DNA of 64,000 bases from NCBI RefSeq assembly GCF_000425165.1, contig NZ_KE384323.1, positions 71,984 to 135,983 of the forward strand, written 5' to 3'. The notes below the pieces were generated by a model, which made no database searches, had not been told where the DNA came from, and saw only the letters and a program-made list of their open reading frames with translations. Position numbers and translations under genes: made by a program. Of this stretch, positions 46,633 through 56,243 are shown piece by piece; the first letter of the stretch is position 1, and every line of letters starts with the position of its first letter. Source of the DNA: Photobacterium halotolerans DSM 18316 (GTDB taxonomy: Bacteria; Pseudomonadota; Gammaproteobacteria; Enterobacterales; Vibrionaceae).

Positions 46633-47922
46633 ATGCTTGAGAAACTGTTTAAGTTGAGTGAAAACGGTACGGACGTTCGTACTGAAGTGCTGGCGGGGGC
46701 GACGACCTTCCTGACGATGGCATATATTATCTTTGTGAATCCGTCTATGTTGTCGGCCACGGGGATGGATAAAGGTGCCGTCTTTGTGGCGACCTGTCTG
46801 GCAGCCATGATAGGTTGCTTTGTGATGGGCCTGGTGGCCAATTACCCGGTTGCTCAGGCGCCTGGTATGGGCTTGAATGCTTTCTTTACTTATTCCGTTG
46901 TGCTGGGCATGGGGCATACCTGGCAGGTAGCGCTGGCGGCGGTTTTCTTCTCTGGCCTGTGTTTTATTGCCCTGAGCCTGCTCAAAGTACGGGAATGGCT
47001 GATCAATGCCATACCTATGTCTCTCCGGATTGGTATTACGGCGGGAATCGGATTATTCCTGGCCTTTATCGCGCTGCAAAGTGCCGGTATCGTCGTCGAT
47101 AATCCTGCGACTCTGGTACATGTTGGTGATTTGACAAGCTTTTCTGCCGTAATGGCATCACTGGGTTTCGTGCTGACAATTGCGCTGGTACACCGTGGAT
47201 TGAAAGCCGCCGTACTGCTGGCGATTTTGATCGTAACGGGCCTGGGGATTCTGTTTGGCGACATCCAGTACAACGGGATTGTTTCCGCGCCGCCAAGCAT
47301 AGCGCCTACGTTCATGCAACTGGACTTTAGTGGTGCCTTGGATGTGGGTCTGGTGTCGATTGTTTTTGCCTTCCTGTTCGTGGACTTGTTTGACACTGCC
47401 GGCACCCTGGTTGGTGTGGCAACCAAAGCCGATATGGTGGATAAAGACGGTAAGTTACCGCGGCTGAGTCGTGCGCTGCTGGCAGACAGCACCGCAACCT
47501 CTGTGGGTGCTTTGCTGGGCACATCCAACACCACCTCCTATGTTGAAAGCGTGGCGGGTGTCGCTGCCGGTGGCCGTACCGGCCTGACCGCAGTGACTGT
47601 CGGTGTGCTTTTCCTGCTGGCTCTTTTCTTCTCGCCACTGGCTGGCATGGTGCCTGCGTACGCAACGGCGGGGGCGCTGTTTTACGTGGCCATTCTGATG
47701 ATGTCAGGTCTGGTGGGTATTGACTGGCGTGACTTAACAGAAGCAGCACCTGTAGTTGTGGTTTGCCTGCTAATGCCGCTAACATATTCTATCGCTGAAG
47801 GTATAGCTCTGGGCTTTATCACCTATGCTGCAGTGAAATTGCTCAGTGGCAAAGGACGCGAGGTGAACATCAGCGTTTGGGTTATTGCCGCACTGTTTGC
47901 AGCTAAAATCATCTTTTTATAA
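46633..47922 (+). CDS. NCS2-family purine (hypoxanthine/guanine or adenine) permease
   Basis: The 429-residue permease is of the AzgA/GhxP/AdeP branch: FKLSENGTDVRTEVLAGATT, FLTMAYIIFVNP, NYPVAQAPGMGLNAFFTYSV, DLFDTAGTLVGVA, SVGALLGTSNTTSYVESVAG. About 12-14 helices. It imports purine bases by proton symport. The exact base cannot be told from sequence. It is preceded by a PurR box and followed 51 nt later by gpt, so uptake and salvage of purines are linked. Confidence 0.93.
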   Translation: MLEKLFKLSENGTDVRTEVLAGATTFLTMAYIIFVNPSMLSATGMDKGAVFVATCLAAMIGCFVMGLVANYPVAQAPGMGLNAFFTYSVVLGMGHTWQVALAAVFFSGLCFIALSLLKVREWLINAIPMSLRIGITAGIGLFLAFIALQSAGIVVDNPATLVHVGDLTSFSAVMASLGFVLTIALVHRGLKAAVLLAILIVTGLGILFGDIQYNGIVSAPPSIAPTFMQLDFSGALDVGLVSIVFAFLFVDLFDTAGTLVGVATKADMVDKDGKLPRLSRALLADSTATSVGALLGTSNTTSYVESVAGVAAGGRTGLTAVTVGVLFLLALFFSPLAGMVPAYATAGALFYVAILMMSGLVGIDWRDLTEAAPVVVVCLLMPLTYSIAEGIALGFITYAAVKLLSGKGREVNISVWVIAALFAAKIIFL

Positions 47923-47973
47923 TTTGTTTATCGACCAGCGGTTGTTATTCGCTGATTTAGAGGTTCATCGGAT

Positions 47974-48432
47974 ATGAGTAATAAGTTCGTCATCACCTGG
48001 GACAACATGCAGAGCTACACACGTCAGCTGGCTGAGAAGCTGCTGCCGGCTGAGCAGTGGAAAGGCATTATCGCTGTGAGCCGTGGCGGTCTGGTACCGG
48101 CTGCTATTCTTGCGCGTGAACTGGGTATTCGTCATGTTGATACAGTCTGTATTTCAAGCTATGACCACGATCATCAGCGTGATATGAAAGTACTGAAAAA
48201 AGCAGAGGGTGATGGTGACGGCTTTATCGTGGTGGACGATCTGGTGGATACCGGCGGTACGGCTGAAATGATCCGTGCGATGTACCCGAAAGCAAAATTT
48301 GTCACAGTATGCGCCAAACCTGCCGGTAAACATCTGGTTGATGATTATGTTGTCGATATTGCTCAGGATACCTGGATTGAGCAACCCTGGGATATGGCTG
48401 TGACCTTTGTCGATCCTATTGCCAAGCGCTAA
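47974..48432 (+). CDS. gpt: Xanthine-guanine phosphoribosyltransferase
   Basis: The 152-residue enzyme of the type I phosphoribosyltransferase fold has the PRPP motif [13 protein letters not shown] and the N-terminal [20 protein letters not shown] characteristic of bacterial Gpt. It converts xanthine, guanine and hypoxanthine to nucleotides. It probably forms an operon with the purine permease 51 nt upstream, and a terminator follows. Confidence 0.96.
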   Translation: MSNKFVITWDNMQSYTRQLAEKLLPAEQWKGIIAVSRGGLVPAAILARELGIRHVDTVCISSYDHDHQRDMKVLKKAEGDGDGFIVVDDLVDTGGTAEMIRAMYPKAKFVTVCAKPAGKHLVDDYVVDIAQDTWIEQPWDMAVTFVDPIAKR

Positions 48433-48458
48433 GTAAAACAGTCACCCGGCATTTTTTC

Positions 48459-48485
48459 AAAAAGGAGCGAACAGGCTCCTTTTTT
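48459..48485 (+). terminator. Terminator after gpt
   Basis: The 8-bp stem AAAGGAGC / GCTCCTTT with loop GAACAG ends in a T-run. Confidence 0.88.
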
Positions 48486-48597
48486 GTGCCTGTCGTTTGG
48501 GGTAATGGCTGAGAAAACATATACAATATAGCCAGATTCAATGTTATCGCTGGGGTGGCGGTAGCAGGTTCTGAACCGACAAATGCAGGAGTCAATT

Positions 48598-49854
48598 GTG
48601 TCTGAGCCTTCTAAGGTAAACTTGTCTGAAAAATTGTTTGCTCCTCGTCAAACGACCAAAGAAACCTCGAGTCTGGTTAAGCTGGCCCATACTTCATCCC
48701 AAGAAGTTCATAACGCGCTCGACGGGGACAGTGAAAGCGGCTGGTACCGGGTTCTGCGACGTCCGCAATGGATCTGGCAAGGCGTTGATCCTATTGAAAT
48801 GGAAAGCGTCTTTGCCAAAATTGCCAGTGCCGAAGCACAACGTACCAATGATGATCTGCTGGATACAGTGATCGGCTACAAGCCTGGCAACTGGGTCTAT
48901 GAATGGTCGCAGCTCGGCAGTAAATACCAGCGTTTAAGCCGCGAGTGCCTGGATAAAGGCGACAAAGAGCAGGCCGCTAAGCTGCTGCTTAAAGCGAGTA
49001 CTCATTACGGGATCGCCGCCTATCCGCACCTGAAGGGGGATGAGCTGGCCGCGCAGGCGGAGCTTCAGGCGACCCTGACCTACAAAGATGCCACCGAACT
49101 GATGCCGCACCAGGTGAAAACGATTGATGTTTCCTATCAGGGCAAAACGTTTCAGGCTTTTATTCACTTGCCTTGTACCGATAAGTTGTTGCCGACCGTG
49201 ATTGTCAGTGGGGGGCTGGATACCTTGCAGACTGAGCTGTGGCCTTTGTATCAGGATTACCTCGGCCCTGCCGGTTTTGCAATGATCACACTGGACATGC
49301 CATCGGTCGGCCACAGTGCGGCCTGGCCATTAACCGAAGACACCAGCCGTCTTCACCAGGCATTGCTGCAACAGGTGCGTGATGTGCCCTGGGTGGACCA
49401 TAACAGGGTCGCGATGCTGGGGATACGCTTTGGCGGCAATGCTGCTATCCGGCTGGGGTTTCTGGAACCTAGCCGGCTGAAAACCAGCATCAGCATTGGT
49501 GGCATCATTCATGGATTACTGAGCCAGCCTAAGTTGCTGAACAGTATGCCCAGAATGTATCTGGACATGTTTGCTTCACGGATGGGGAAAAACTGGGTGT
49601 CTAAAGCAAGCCAGGTTTCGCATATGAGCGCCTGGTCGCTCAAGCAGCAGGGGTTGCTCGCCCGCCGTAAAGTGGAGATCCCTATGCTGGGGGTCAGTTT
49701 AAAAGATGATCCTGTTTGCCCTGAGACAGACAACCAGCTGATTGCCTTATCAAGCCGGGGCGGGAAAGCGGTGACTGTGCCTGCCGCCCCTTTGCACGAT
49801 GGTTACCACAGAGTGATGAGCACGGTGGTCGACTGGTTGAAGGACACACTGTAA
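48598..49854 (+). CDS. frsA: FrsA-family alpha/beta-hydrolase-like protein
   Basis: The 418-residue protein is FrsA-like, linked in E. coli to the balance of fermentation and respiration through binding of unphosphorylated IIAGlc. Conserved segments are NLSEKLF, RVLRRPQWIWQGVDPIE, GYKPGNWVYEW and LDMPSVGHSAAWPL. The expected nucleophile elbow reads GIRFGG instead of GxSxG, so classical serine-hydrolase chemistry is unlikely, as in other FrsA proteins. The GTG at 48598 was chosen because CAGGAG lies 6 nt upstream; an ATG at 48583 would start five codons earlier. Confidence 0.92.
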   Translation: MSEPSKVNLSEKLFAPRQTTKETSSLVKLAHTSSQEVHNALDGDSESGWYRVLRRPQWIWQGVDPIEMESVFAKIASAEAQRTNDDLLDTVIGYKPGNWVYEWSQLGSKYQRLSRECLDKGDKEQAAKLLLKASTHYGIAAYPHLKGDELAAQAELQATLTYKDATELMPHQVKTIDVSYQGKTFQAFIHLPCTDKLLPTVIVSGGLDTLQTELWPLYQDYLGPAGFAMITLDMPSVGHSAAWPLTEDTSRLHQALLQQVRDVPWVDHNRVAMLGIRFGGNAAIRLGFLEPSRLKTSISIGGIIHGLLSQPKLLNSMPRMYLDMFASRMGKNWVSKASQVSHMSAWSLKQQGLLARRKVEIPMLGVSLKDDPVCPETDNQLIALSSRGGKAVTVPAAPLHDGYHRVMSTVVDWLKDTL

Positions 49855-49990
49855 GGTTGCTTTGTCTGGTCCGAGGATGTAAATAATATGTTGCCATTTC
49901 ATTGACCTTGTGCGTTAAATGGTCATTCCAACAAGGGATATTTTCAGAAAGTTGCGCTTTTTTTGAACTCCGACTAAGGATGGACATGCT

Positions 49991-50395
49991 ATGCCAACAC
50001 AAGTCATTTTTCCTCCTCATGGCCGCCTGATGACCAAGCTGACTGCGCTTGGCCCGTATCTTCGCCAGCAGCACTCATCCGAAGGGCATTTTTTCTTCGA
50101 TTGTCTTGCCAGTTGCATTAATGCCAAGAAAGCACCGGAAGAACGTGAATTCTGGGGCTGGTGGCTGGAAATGGTGGAAACAGAGGCCGGCTATCAGTAC
50201 CGCTATTATTTCGGGCGTTATGACATCAATGGCGACTGGCTGGAAGATAAAGTGCCGGCCAAGCACCTTGAGCCGGTTCAGCAGACGCTGGATGATTTTT
50301 ACCAGAAGCTGATCACTCTGCTTGAGCAGGAATACTCGCTGACGCTGAGCCCGGCCTCAGATCTGTCAGCACCGACTTTATCCGTTTCAGCCTGA
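49991..50395 (+). CDS. crl: Sigma-S assembly factor Crl
   Basis: The 134-residue protein has the Crl signature: HGRLMTKLTALGPYLR, EGHFFFDCLASCINAKKAPE, EFWGWWLEM and YYFGRYDINGDW. Crl helps sigma-S assemble with RNA polymerase core. The gene directly precedes proBA as in enterics. A terminator follows. The C-terminal extension is poorly conserved. Confidence 0.95.
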   Translation: MPTQVIFPPHGRLMTKLTALGPYLRQQHSSEGHFFFDCLASCINAKKAPEEREFWGWWLEMVETEAGYQYRYYFGRYDINGDWLEDKVPAKHLEPVQQTLDDFYQKLITLLEQEYSLTLSPASDLSAPTLSVSA

Positions 50396-50422
50396 TTTTA
50401 GTATTAAACCCTGAAAAAACAG

Positions 50423-50449
50423 AAAATGCGCCGGTGACGGCGCATTTTT
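50423..50449 (+). terminator. Terminator of crl
   Basis: Stem AAAATGCGCC / GGCGCATTTT with loop GGTGAC and a T-run, 27 nt after the crl stop. Confidence 0.9.
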
Positions 50450-50576
50450 CTTGTGCTTTACGGTCGGGGTTGATAAAACAAATGCCATTCATCCGCATCC
50501 TTTTTGAATCTTCATGGCAGACAATCACAAAAAACACGCCAGTGAGCAAAGTGCTCACCATACAGAGAAAGTTGCA

Positions 50577-51674
50577 ATGCAGACCATAGTGGTGAAACTG
50601 GGGACCAGTGTGCTGACTGGCGGCACCCTCAAGCTGGACCGGGCCCATATGGTTGAACTGGTTCGTCAATGTGCTCATTTGCGACAGCAGGGGCATCAGG
50701 TAATTATTGTGACTTCCGGTGCCATCGCTGCAGGTCGTGAGCATCTGGGTTACCCGGAACTGCCGAAAACCATGGCGAGCAAGCAGTTACTGGCAGCCGT
50801 AGGGCAGAGCCGTTTAATTCAGGAGTGGGAACAGCTCTTCAGTATTTATGGCCTGCATGTGGGGCAGATGCTGTTAACCCGCGCTGATCTTAATGACAGG
50901 GAGCGTTACCTCAATGCCCGGGATATGCTGCTGGCCTTGCTGGAGCACGGGATTATTCCTGTCGTGAATGAAAATGATGCCGTGGCAACGACTGAAATTA
51001 AAGTCGGTGATAACGACAACCTCTCTGCGCTGGTTGGCATTCTGGCCGGTGCGGACAAGCTGTTGCTGCTGACCGACCAGCCCGGACTGTTTACTGCCGA
51101 TCCGCGCAGCAACCCGGATGCGGAACTGATACGTGAAGTACATACCATTGATGAAACCCTGCGCAAGCTGGCCGGTGGCAGTGTCGGTGGATTAGGCACA
51201 GGCGGTATGGCGACAAAACTGCAGGCGGCTGATGTAGCCCGCCGGGCAGGGATTGAAGTGATTATTGCCGCGGGCAGCAGACCGGAAGTGATTGCCGGTA
51301 TAGTGAAGGGCGAGCAACTGGGCACGCATTTCCTGCCGCTGGAATCGCCGCTGGAAAGCCGTAAGCGCTGGATTCTGGCCGGTCCTCCTCCTGCCGGGGA
51401 TATCGTTGTCGACGCCGGGGCGGCCATGGCCGTGACACAGCGCGGCAGCAGCTTGCTGGCGAAAGGCATTACTGCGGTGAAAGGCGAGTTTGAGCGGGGC
51501 GAAGTGGCCCGCATTTACAGTGCCGATGGCATTTTACTGGCCCGCGGCATTAGCCGCTATTCAAGCCTGGATATTGCGAAAATCGCCGGTAAACACAGCC
51601 AGGATATCCATAAGGTACTGGGTTATGAATACGGGCCGGTTGCCGTGCACAGGGATGATCTGGTACTGATATAA
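50577..51674 (+). CDS. proB: Glutamate 5-kinase ProB
   Basis: The 365-residue enzyme phosphorylates glutamate in the first step of proline synthesis and is normally feedback-inhibited by proline. The amino acid kinase domain ([46 protein letters not shown]) is followed by a C-terminal PUA domain. The ATG at 50577 matches the E. coli length of 367; an upstream ATG at 50514 has no ribosome site. It is followed by proA with an inverted repeat between. Confidence 0.97.
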   Translation: MQTIVVKLGTSVLTGGTLKLDRAHMVELVRQCAHLRQQGHQVIIVTSGAIAAGREHLGYPELPKTMASKQLLAAVGQSRLIQEWEQLFSIYGLHVGQMLLTRADLNDRERYLNARDMLLALLEHGIIPVVNENDAVATTEIKVGDNDNLSALVGILAGADKLLLLTDQPGLFTADPRSNPDAELIREVHTIDETLRKLAGGSVGGLGTGGMATKLQAADVARRAGIEVIIAAGSRPEVIAGIVKGEQLGTHFLPLESPLESRKRWILAGPPPAGDIVVDAGAAMAVTQRGSSLLAKGITAVKGEFERGEVARIYSADGILLARGISRYSSLDIAKIAGKHSQDIHKVLGYEYGPVAVHRDDLVLI

Positions 51675-51688
51675 CCAGCAACAGATAA

Positions 51689-51722
51689 TCAACCCCAAGC
51701 TTGTTCAGATAGCTTGGGTTGA
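51689..51722 (+). other. Inverted repeat between proB and proA
   Basis: The arms TCAACCCCAAGCT and AGCTTGGGTTGA pair over 12 bp with a single bulged C and a 9-nt loop. There is no T-run, so it may act as an mRNA-processing or stability element setting the ratio of ProB to ProA. Confidence 0.6.
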
Positions 51723-51760
51723 ATTGACTTGGCAGAGACAGACCGACAAAGGGGAACAGG

Positions 51761-53017
51761 GTGGAATTGCAAGCAATGGGACAGGCAGCCAGACAGGCTG
51801 CTTTTACACTGGCAACGACAGCGACTGCGCGGAAAAATCAGGCGCTGGCGTTTATCGCTGATGAACTCGAAGCCCGTCAGGCAGAGATTCTGGCAGCCAA
51901 CGACAAAGATCTGGCTGCGGCGCGCGAAAGCGGCATGTCTGAGGCGTTGCTGGATCGGCTGATGCTGAATGCATCGCGTCTCGCGGCTATCGCCGGTGAT
52001 GTGCGCAATGTGATTGGTTTGCCGGATCCCGTTGGTGCCGAGCTGGATTCGCGTGTACTGGAAAATGGTATGCGCCTGAGCCGCCGTCGCGTTCCTTTGG
52101 GTGTAGTGGGCGTGATTTATGAAGCCCGTCCGAACGTAACGATTGATATCGCAGCGCTGTGCCTGAAAACCGGTAACGCCAGCATTTTGCGCGGGGGACG
52201 GGAAACCTTCCACTCCAATATGGCGCTGGTCAGTGTTATTCAACAGGCGATGGAAAAAGCAGGGCTGCCTGGCGCATCGGTGCAGTATATTGCCAAACCG
52301 GATCGCGAGCTGGTCTCTGAGCTGCTGACCATGGATCAGTATGTCGACATGATCATTCCCCGTGGTGGTGCCGGTCTGCACAAAATGTGTAAAGAAAAGA
52401 GCACCATTCCTGTGATTATCGGCGGCTTTGGTATCAGCCATGCCTTTGTCGATCAGTCTGCCGATTTGGCGCGCGCGCTGGATGTGGTGGAAAACGCCAA
52501 AGTGCAGCGTCCGTCCGCCTGTAATGCGCTGGATACACTGCTGGTCCATGACGCGGTGGCGGCCGGTTTTCTGCCTGCACTGGCAGAGCGCATGAATCAG
52601 AACAAAGTGACGCTGGTCGCTGAAGGTAAGGCGCTGGAGATACTGCAAGGTCAGGCCGATAAGCTGCGCGAGGCGCAGGAAGGGGACTTTGATACCGAGT
52701 GGCTGAGTTATACCCTGGGGGTGAAACTGGTACCTGATGTCGAAGCGGCTATCCGTCATATGCAGGATCACAATGCCAGCCATTCCGATGCCATTCTGAC
52801 CAATGATCTGATGTCGGCCGAGCGTTTCATCAATGCTGCAGGTTCTGCTGCTGTGTATGTCAACGCTTCAACCCGGTTTACCGATGGCGCACAGTTCGGA
52901 CTGGGCGCTGAGGTCGCGGTGTCTACCCAGAAACTGCATGCGCGTGGCCCTATGGGGCTGGAAGAACTGACAAGCTACAAGTGGGTCGGGCAGGCGGATT
53001 ATCTGTGCCGCAGCTGA
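51761..53017 (+). CDS. proA: Glutamate-5-semialdehyde dehydrogenase ProA
   Basis: The 418-residue NADPH-dependent enzyme reduces glutamyl phosphate to the semialdehyde. The aldehyde-dehydrogenase catalytic Cys lies in [16 protein letters not shown], and [26 protein letters not shown] and [18 protein letters not shown] are ProA signatures. The start is GTG with GGGGAA upstream; the length matches E. coli ProA (417). It is followed by a terminator shared with the convergent DUF2897 gene. Confidence 0.97.
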   Translation: MELQAMGQAARQAAFTLATTATARKNQALAFIADELEARQAEILAANDKDLAAARESGMSEALLDRLMLNASRLAAIAGDVRNVIGLPDPVGAELDSRVLENGMRLSRRRVPLGVVGVIYEARPNVTIDIAALCLKTGNASILRGGRETFHSNMALVSVIQQAMEKAGLPGASVQYIAKPDRELVSELLTMDQYVDMIIPRGGAGLHKMCKEKSTIPVIIGGFGISHAFVDQSADLARALDVVENAKVQRPSACNALDTLLVHDAVAAGFLPALAERMNQNKVTLVAEGKALEILQGQADKLREAQEGDFDTEWLSYTLGVKLVPDVEAAIRHMQDHNASHSDAILTNDLMSAERFINAAGSAAVYVNASTRFTDGAQFGLGAEVAVSTQKLHARGPMGLEELTSYKWVGQADYLCRS

Positions 53018-53040
53018 TGCCAAGGCAACACTGAATAAGC

Positions 53041-53074
53041 AAAATAACCGGTTGTGAGCAACCGGTTATTTTTT
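53041..53074. terminator. Bidirectional terminator of proBA
   Basis: Perfect 12-bp stem AATAACCGGTTG / CAACCGGTTATT with loop TGAG, flanked by A and T runs. Its right arm overlaps the last codons of the convergent DUF2897 gene. Confidence 0.93.
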
Positions 53075-53281
53075 GTCTGTTGTATCGTCCTGATCTGCTG
53101 CATCGTCCTGGGGCTGTTGATGCTTCAGGTTTTCGACTTCCTGCTGTTTTCGCAACAGCTCCTGGGTTTTGTCGTGGCGGCCAAATTTCATATTGGCCGT
53201 GTATTTAATGGCGACAATATTGCTGACCACCACACTCACAATGATGATAGAGATAACCCAGGGATTGAGCAGCCATTCCAT
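53066..53281 (-). CDS. DUF2897-family small membrane protein
   Basis: The 71-residue protein has one N-terminal helix (WLLNPWVISIIIVSVVVSNI) followed by KYTANMKFG and a charged, acidic tail (QPQDDAADQDDTTDKK). It matches the DUF2897 layout and resembles in design the E. coli YpfN protein encoded after dapE. Start ATG at 53281, one nucleotide after the M15 peptidase stop, so translation is coupled. Function unknown. Confidence 0.85.
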   Translation of the reverse strand: MEWLLNPWVISIIIVSVVVSNIVAIKYTANMKFGRHDKTQELLRKQQEVENLKHQQPQDDAADQDDTTDKK

Positions 53282-53282
53282 C

Positions 53283-53972
53283 TCAGACCTCACAGATGTT
53301 GTTGATGTACTTACTATAAAGCGTATCAAGGTTTGCCAGAATATGCGATTTTCCTGCAACAGGTTGATCGCCTATGACAGTGGCAAGCTGGCTTGGCGTT
53401 AGCTGCTCCCGAAGAAGCTGGCTGACAGGAAAATAGCTGATATGCCAGGGCTCGACAGCGACACCACCTAAATCAACGGCATAGGGCCGGTAAAAACCAA
53501 AACGGCGCATATTGTCCGTCAGCCAGGTGTTGAAAGCAGCCTGATGTCCGCCTTCTTGGTATTCCCAGGGCTCTAACTGTAACTGGGTGCCTTGCGGCAG
53601 GCAGTTGCTGGCATAGATATCCAGATCCGTCCCCCAATGATGGCGGCTGGCGCCGGGCAGGGCCGACCAGCGTAAAATCGCCCGGATCTTATCCAGCTCG
53701 CTCAGACAGGTCGTATCCAGCGGCTGGCTGCAGCTGTCCAGTATCGGGCGCACGCCGTTGAACTTGTTATTCCAGATCAGCATCTGGCGCTCAAAGGAGC
53801 GAAAGGCGCTGGCAATCGTCAGCGCAAACCCGGCGTCAGCGGCCGCCTGTTGCAAGGCGGCCAGCGCACCGTGAACATCCTGATGGATCAGGCGCTGCTG
53901 ATACTCACAGAGATGGCTTTCATCCAGTCCTGTGAGTTGCTCCAGCGTCAGTGTGCTTTGACTGAGTGTCAT
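53283..53972 (-). CDS. M15B-family D-alanyl-D-alanine carboxypeptidase-like protein
   Basis: The 229-residue protein has the VanY/LdcB-like zinc peptidase motifs: [23 protein letters not shown] (His/Asp zinc ligands) and [10 protein letters not shown] (catalytic Glu and third His). No signal peptide is evident at the chosen start, so a cytoplasmic or unconventional location is possible; it may act on muropeptides. It overlaps dapE by 4 nt (ATGA). Placement in a diaminopimelate operon supports a link to cell-wall peptides. Confidence 0.88.
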   Translation of the reverse strand: MTLSQSTLTLEQLTGLDESHLCEYQQRLIHQDVHGALAALQQAAADAGFALTIASAFRSFERQMLIWNNKFNGVRPILDSCSQPLDTTCLSELDKIRAILRWSALPGASRHHWGTDLDIYASNCLPQGTQLQLEPWEYQEGGHQAAFNTWLTDNMRRFGFYRPYAVDLGGVAVEPWHISYFPVSQLLREQLTPSQLATVIGDQPVAGKSHILANLDTLYSKYINNICEV

Positions 53973-55102
53973 GCCAGGGCTTTTTCCATCACTTTCTGGT
54001 ACATATCAGTGAGCTTTTCCAGATCGGCGATCTTCACGCATTCGTTGACTTTGTGAATGGTGGCATTGACCGGCCCCAGTTCCACCACCTGTGCCCCGGT
54101 GCGGGCAATAAAACGGCCATCCGAGGTTCCGCCTGTGGTCAGCAGCTCAGGACGTTTATGGTTCACTTCTTCAATTGCGCTGACCACAGCTTCCAGCAAG
54201 GTGCCTTCGTCGGTCAGGAAAGGATGGCCGCTGAAGGTCCAGATCAGATCATAGTCAAGGCCGTGGGCATCCAGTACCGAATGGACTTTGCGCTTGATAT
54301 CATCCACTGTCAGCTCAGTACTGAACCGGAAATTGAACTGAACGTGGAATTCACCGGGGATCACATTGGATGCCCCTGTGCCTGCTGCGACATTGGCAAT
54401 CTGAAAACTGGTCGGCGGGAAGTAGTCGTTGCCGTTGTCCCAAATGGTGGCGGAGAGCTCGGCTAAAGCCGGCATGGCTTTGTGAACCGGGTTATCGGCC
54501 AGATGAGGGTAGGCAACATGCCCCTGGACGCCTTTGACGATCAGATCGCCCGTGATGGAGCCGCGGCGGCCGTTTTTCACCACATCGCCGACTTCATGGG
54601 TGCTGGACGGTTCACCGACAATACACATGTCGATTTTTTCCTGCCGCGCTTCAAGCGTATCTACCACCCGCGTCGTACCATTGATGAACGGGCCTTCTTC
54701 ATCCGATGTGATCAGCAGGGCGATAGAGCCTTTGTGATCCGGATTGTCAGCCACAAAACGTTCAATGGCAACTACCATGCAGGCCAGCGACCCTTTCATA
54801 TCGGCGGCGCCACGGCCGTGCAGGTAACCGTCTATGACTGTGGGTTCAAACGGCGGCGTGTGCCATTGCGTTTCCGGTCCGGCGGGCACGACGTCAGTGT
54901 GACCGGCAAACACAAACAAAGGTGCTTCTGTGCCACGGCGCGCCCAAAAGTTGGTGGTATCTTCAAATACCATGGTCTCAATCCTGAAGCCCAGTTTTTC
55001 CAGTCGGGCAATCATGACATCCTGACATCCGGCATCTGCCGGGGTAACTGATTGTCGGCTGATAAGGTCTTTGGCCAGGGCGATGACTGGGCTGTCTGAC
55101 AT
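53969..55102 (-). CDS. dapE: Succinyl-diaminopimelate desuccinylase DapE
   Basis: The 377-residue zinc enzyme makes LL-diaminopimelate for lysine and peptidoglycan. Motifs are [14 protein letters not shown] (His ligand and catalytic Asp), [27 protein letters not shown] (catalytic Glu) and a C-terminal [11 protein letters not shown] with the last His. Length and motifs fit DapE. It follows yffB by 49 nt and overlaps the M15 gene. Confidence 0.97.
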   Translation of the reverse strand: MSDSPVIALAKDLISRQSVTPADAGCQDVMIARLEKLGFRIETMVFEDTTNFWARRGTEAPLFVFAGHTDVVPAGPETQWHTPPFEPTVIDGYLHGRGAADMKGSLACMVVAIERFVADNPDHKGSIALLITSDEEGPFINGTTRVVDTLEARQEKIDMCIVGEPSSTHEVGDVVKNGRRGSITGDLIVKGVQGHVAYPHLADNPVHKAMPALAELSATIWDNGNDYFPPTSFQIANVAAGTGASNVIPGEFHVQFNFRFSTELTVDDIKRKVHSVLDAHGLDYDLIWTFSGHPFLTDEGTLLEAVVSAIEEVNHKRPELLTTGGTSDGRFIARTGAQVVELGPVNATIHKVNECVKIADLEKLTDMYQKVMEKALA

Positions 55103-55151
55103 CCGTGTTTCCTTCTTAATATTGCGTAGTTAATTAATGTGATTTCGAACG

Positions 55152-55499
55152 TTAAGCGAAAATGGCCTGATACTGATCCGGTTTGAAACCCAGATGGTAA
55201 CTCTGGTTGTGCACCAGTAACGGGCGTTTGATCATGGCCGGCTGTTCCAGCATCAGCGTGAGTGCGCTGTCACGGTTGAGGGTATTTTTCTGCTCGTCAC
55301 TCAGCTGGCGGAAAGTGGTGCCCCGTTTGTTGAGCAAGGCTTCCCAACCCAGTTCGGCTTCAAAGGCTTCAAGGAGGCTGCGATCCAGACCGTCAGTACG
55401 GTAATCATGAAAACGGTACTCGATGCCTTGCTCATCCAGCCACTTTTTCATTTTCTTGATGGTATCGCAGTTTTTGATCCCGTAGGCGATGGTGCTCAT
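55152..55499 (-). CDS. yffB: ArsC/Spx-family reductase YffB
   Basis: The 115-residue protein has a glutaredoxin-like fold with one active-site Cys at 11 (GIKNCDTIKKMKKWL) and the conserved HDYRTDGL and IKRPLLV loops. It belongs to the ArsC-like YffB group, which lacks clear arsenate reductase activity and may act on glutathione adducts. It lies upstream of dapE, as in E. coli. Confidence 0.93.
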   Translation of the reverse strand: MSTIAYGIKNCDTIKKMKKWLDEQGIEYRFHDYRTDGLDRSLLEAFEAELGWEALLNKRGTTFRQLSDEQKNTLNRDSALTLMLEQPAMIKRPLLVHNQSYHLGFKPDQYQAIFA

Positions 55500-55607
55500 A
55501 ATCTACCCTGTTTTTCTGTCTGGCAGGAATAATAAAACAAGCCCCTTTTATAACGGGAATGAGCAGGGTTCGCAATGGCAAACCCTGATTGAAGTCCGGG
55601 ATGAGGG

Positions 55608-56243
55608 CTATCTGTCCTGTGTTTGCAGGTAGATGACGGTGGCCGCGGTACGGGAGCCGACGTCCAGCTTTTTCAGCAGGCTTTTGATATGCACTTTTAC
55701 TGTCGCTTCTGAAATGAACAGCTGGACCGCTATATCTTTGTTGCGTTTCCCCTGGGCGACCAGATGGAGGATTTCTTTCTCTCGGCCGGTCAGGTCATTG
55801 AGCGGATCGCCGGTGTTGGCGCTGTCTGCCAGATACTGACTGATTTGATGACTGAATACCTGCTGGCCGGCAACGGCCTGATGCAGTAATGCCAGCAGTT
55901 GCTCGGGTTCAGTATCTTTGAGCAGATAGCCGTCTGCACCGGCTTTGATCAGTGCGCGAATGTCACTGGGGTTATCGGACACGGTCAGGATGACGACGAT
56001 CGCCTGGCTGTCCTGTTCACGCAGCGCACGCAGGGTATCTAACCCGGAGAGCCCTTTCATATTGAGATCCAGTAAAATCAGATCCGGTTCGTGCTCGCTG
56101 GCGGCATCCAGAGCCTGATAGCCGTTACTGGCTTCACCGACCAGCTCAAAACCGGTTTCCAGTTCCAGTAACTGGCCGAGACCGCGACGCATCAAAGGGT
56201 GGTCATCTACAATTAAAACCCGGTAGGCCGGCGTGTTACTCAT
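55608..56243 (-). CDS. narP: Nitrate/nitrite response regulator NarP
   Basis: The 211-residue regulator has a receiver domain with phospho-acceptor Asp near 59 (DLILLDLNMKGL), the Lys in LLKDTEP, and a LuxR-type DNA-binding domain (LTGREKEILHLVAQGKRNKD, then IAVQLFISEATVKVHIKSL). It overlaps narQ by 8 nt. As partner of NarQ it activates nap. A NarP-type 7-2-7 site is present upstream of napF. NarL-like alternatives are less likely given the nap context. Confidence 0.93.
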   Translation of the reverse strand: MSNTPAYRVLIVDDHPLMRRGLGQLLELETGFELVGEASNGYQALDAASEHEPDLILLDLNMKGLSGLDTLRALREQDSQAIVVILTVSDNPSDIRALIKAGADGYLLKDTEPEQLLALLHQAVAGQQVFSHQISQYLADSANTGDPLNDLTGREKEILHLVAQGKRNKDIAVQLFISEATVKVHIKSLLKKLDVGSRTAATVIYLQTQDR

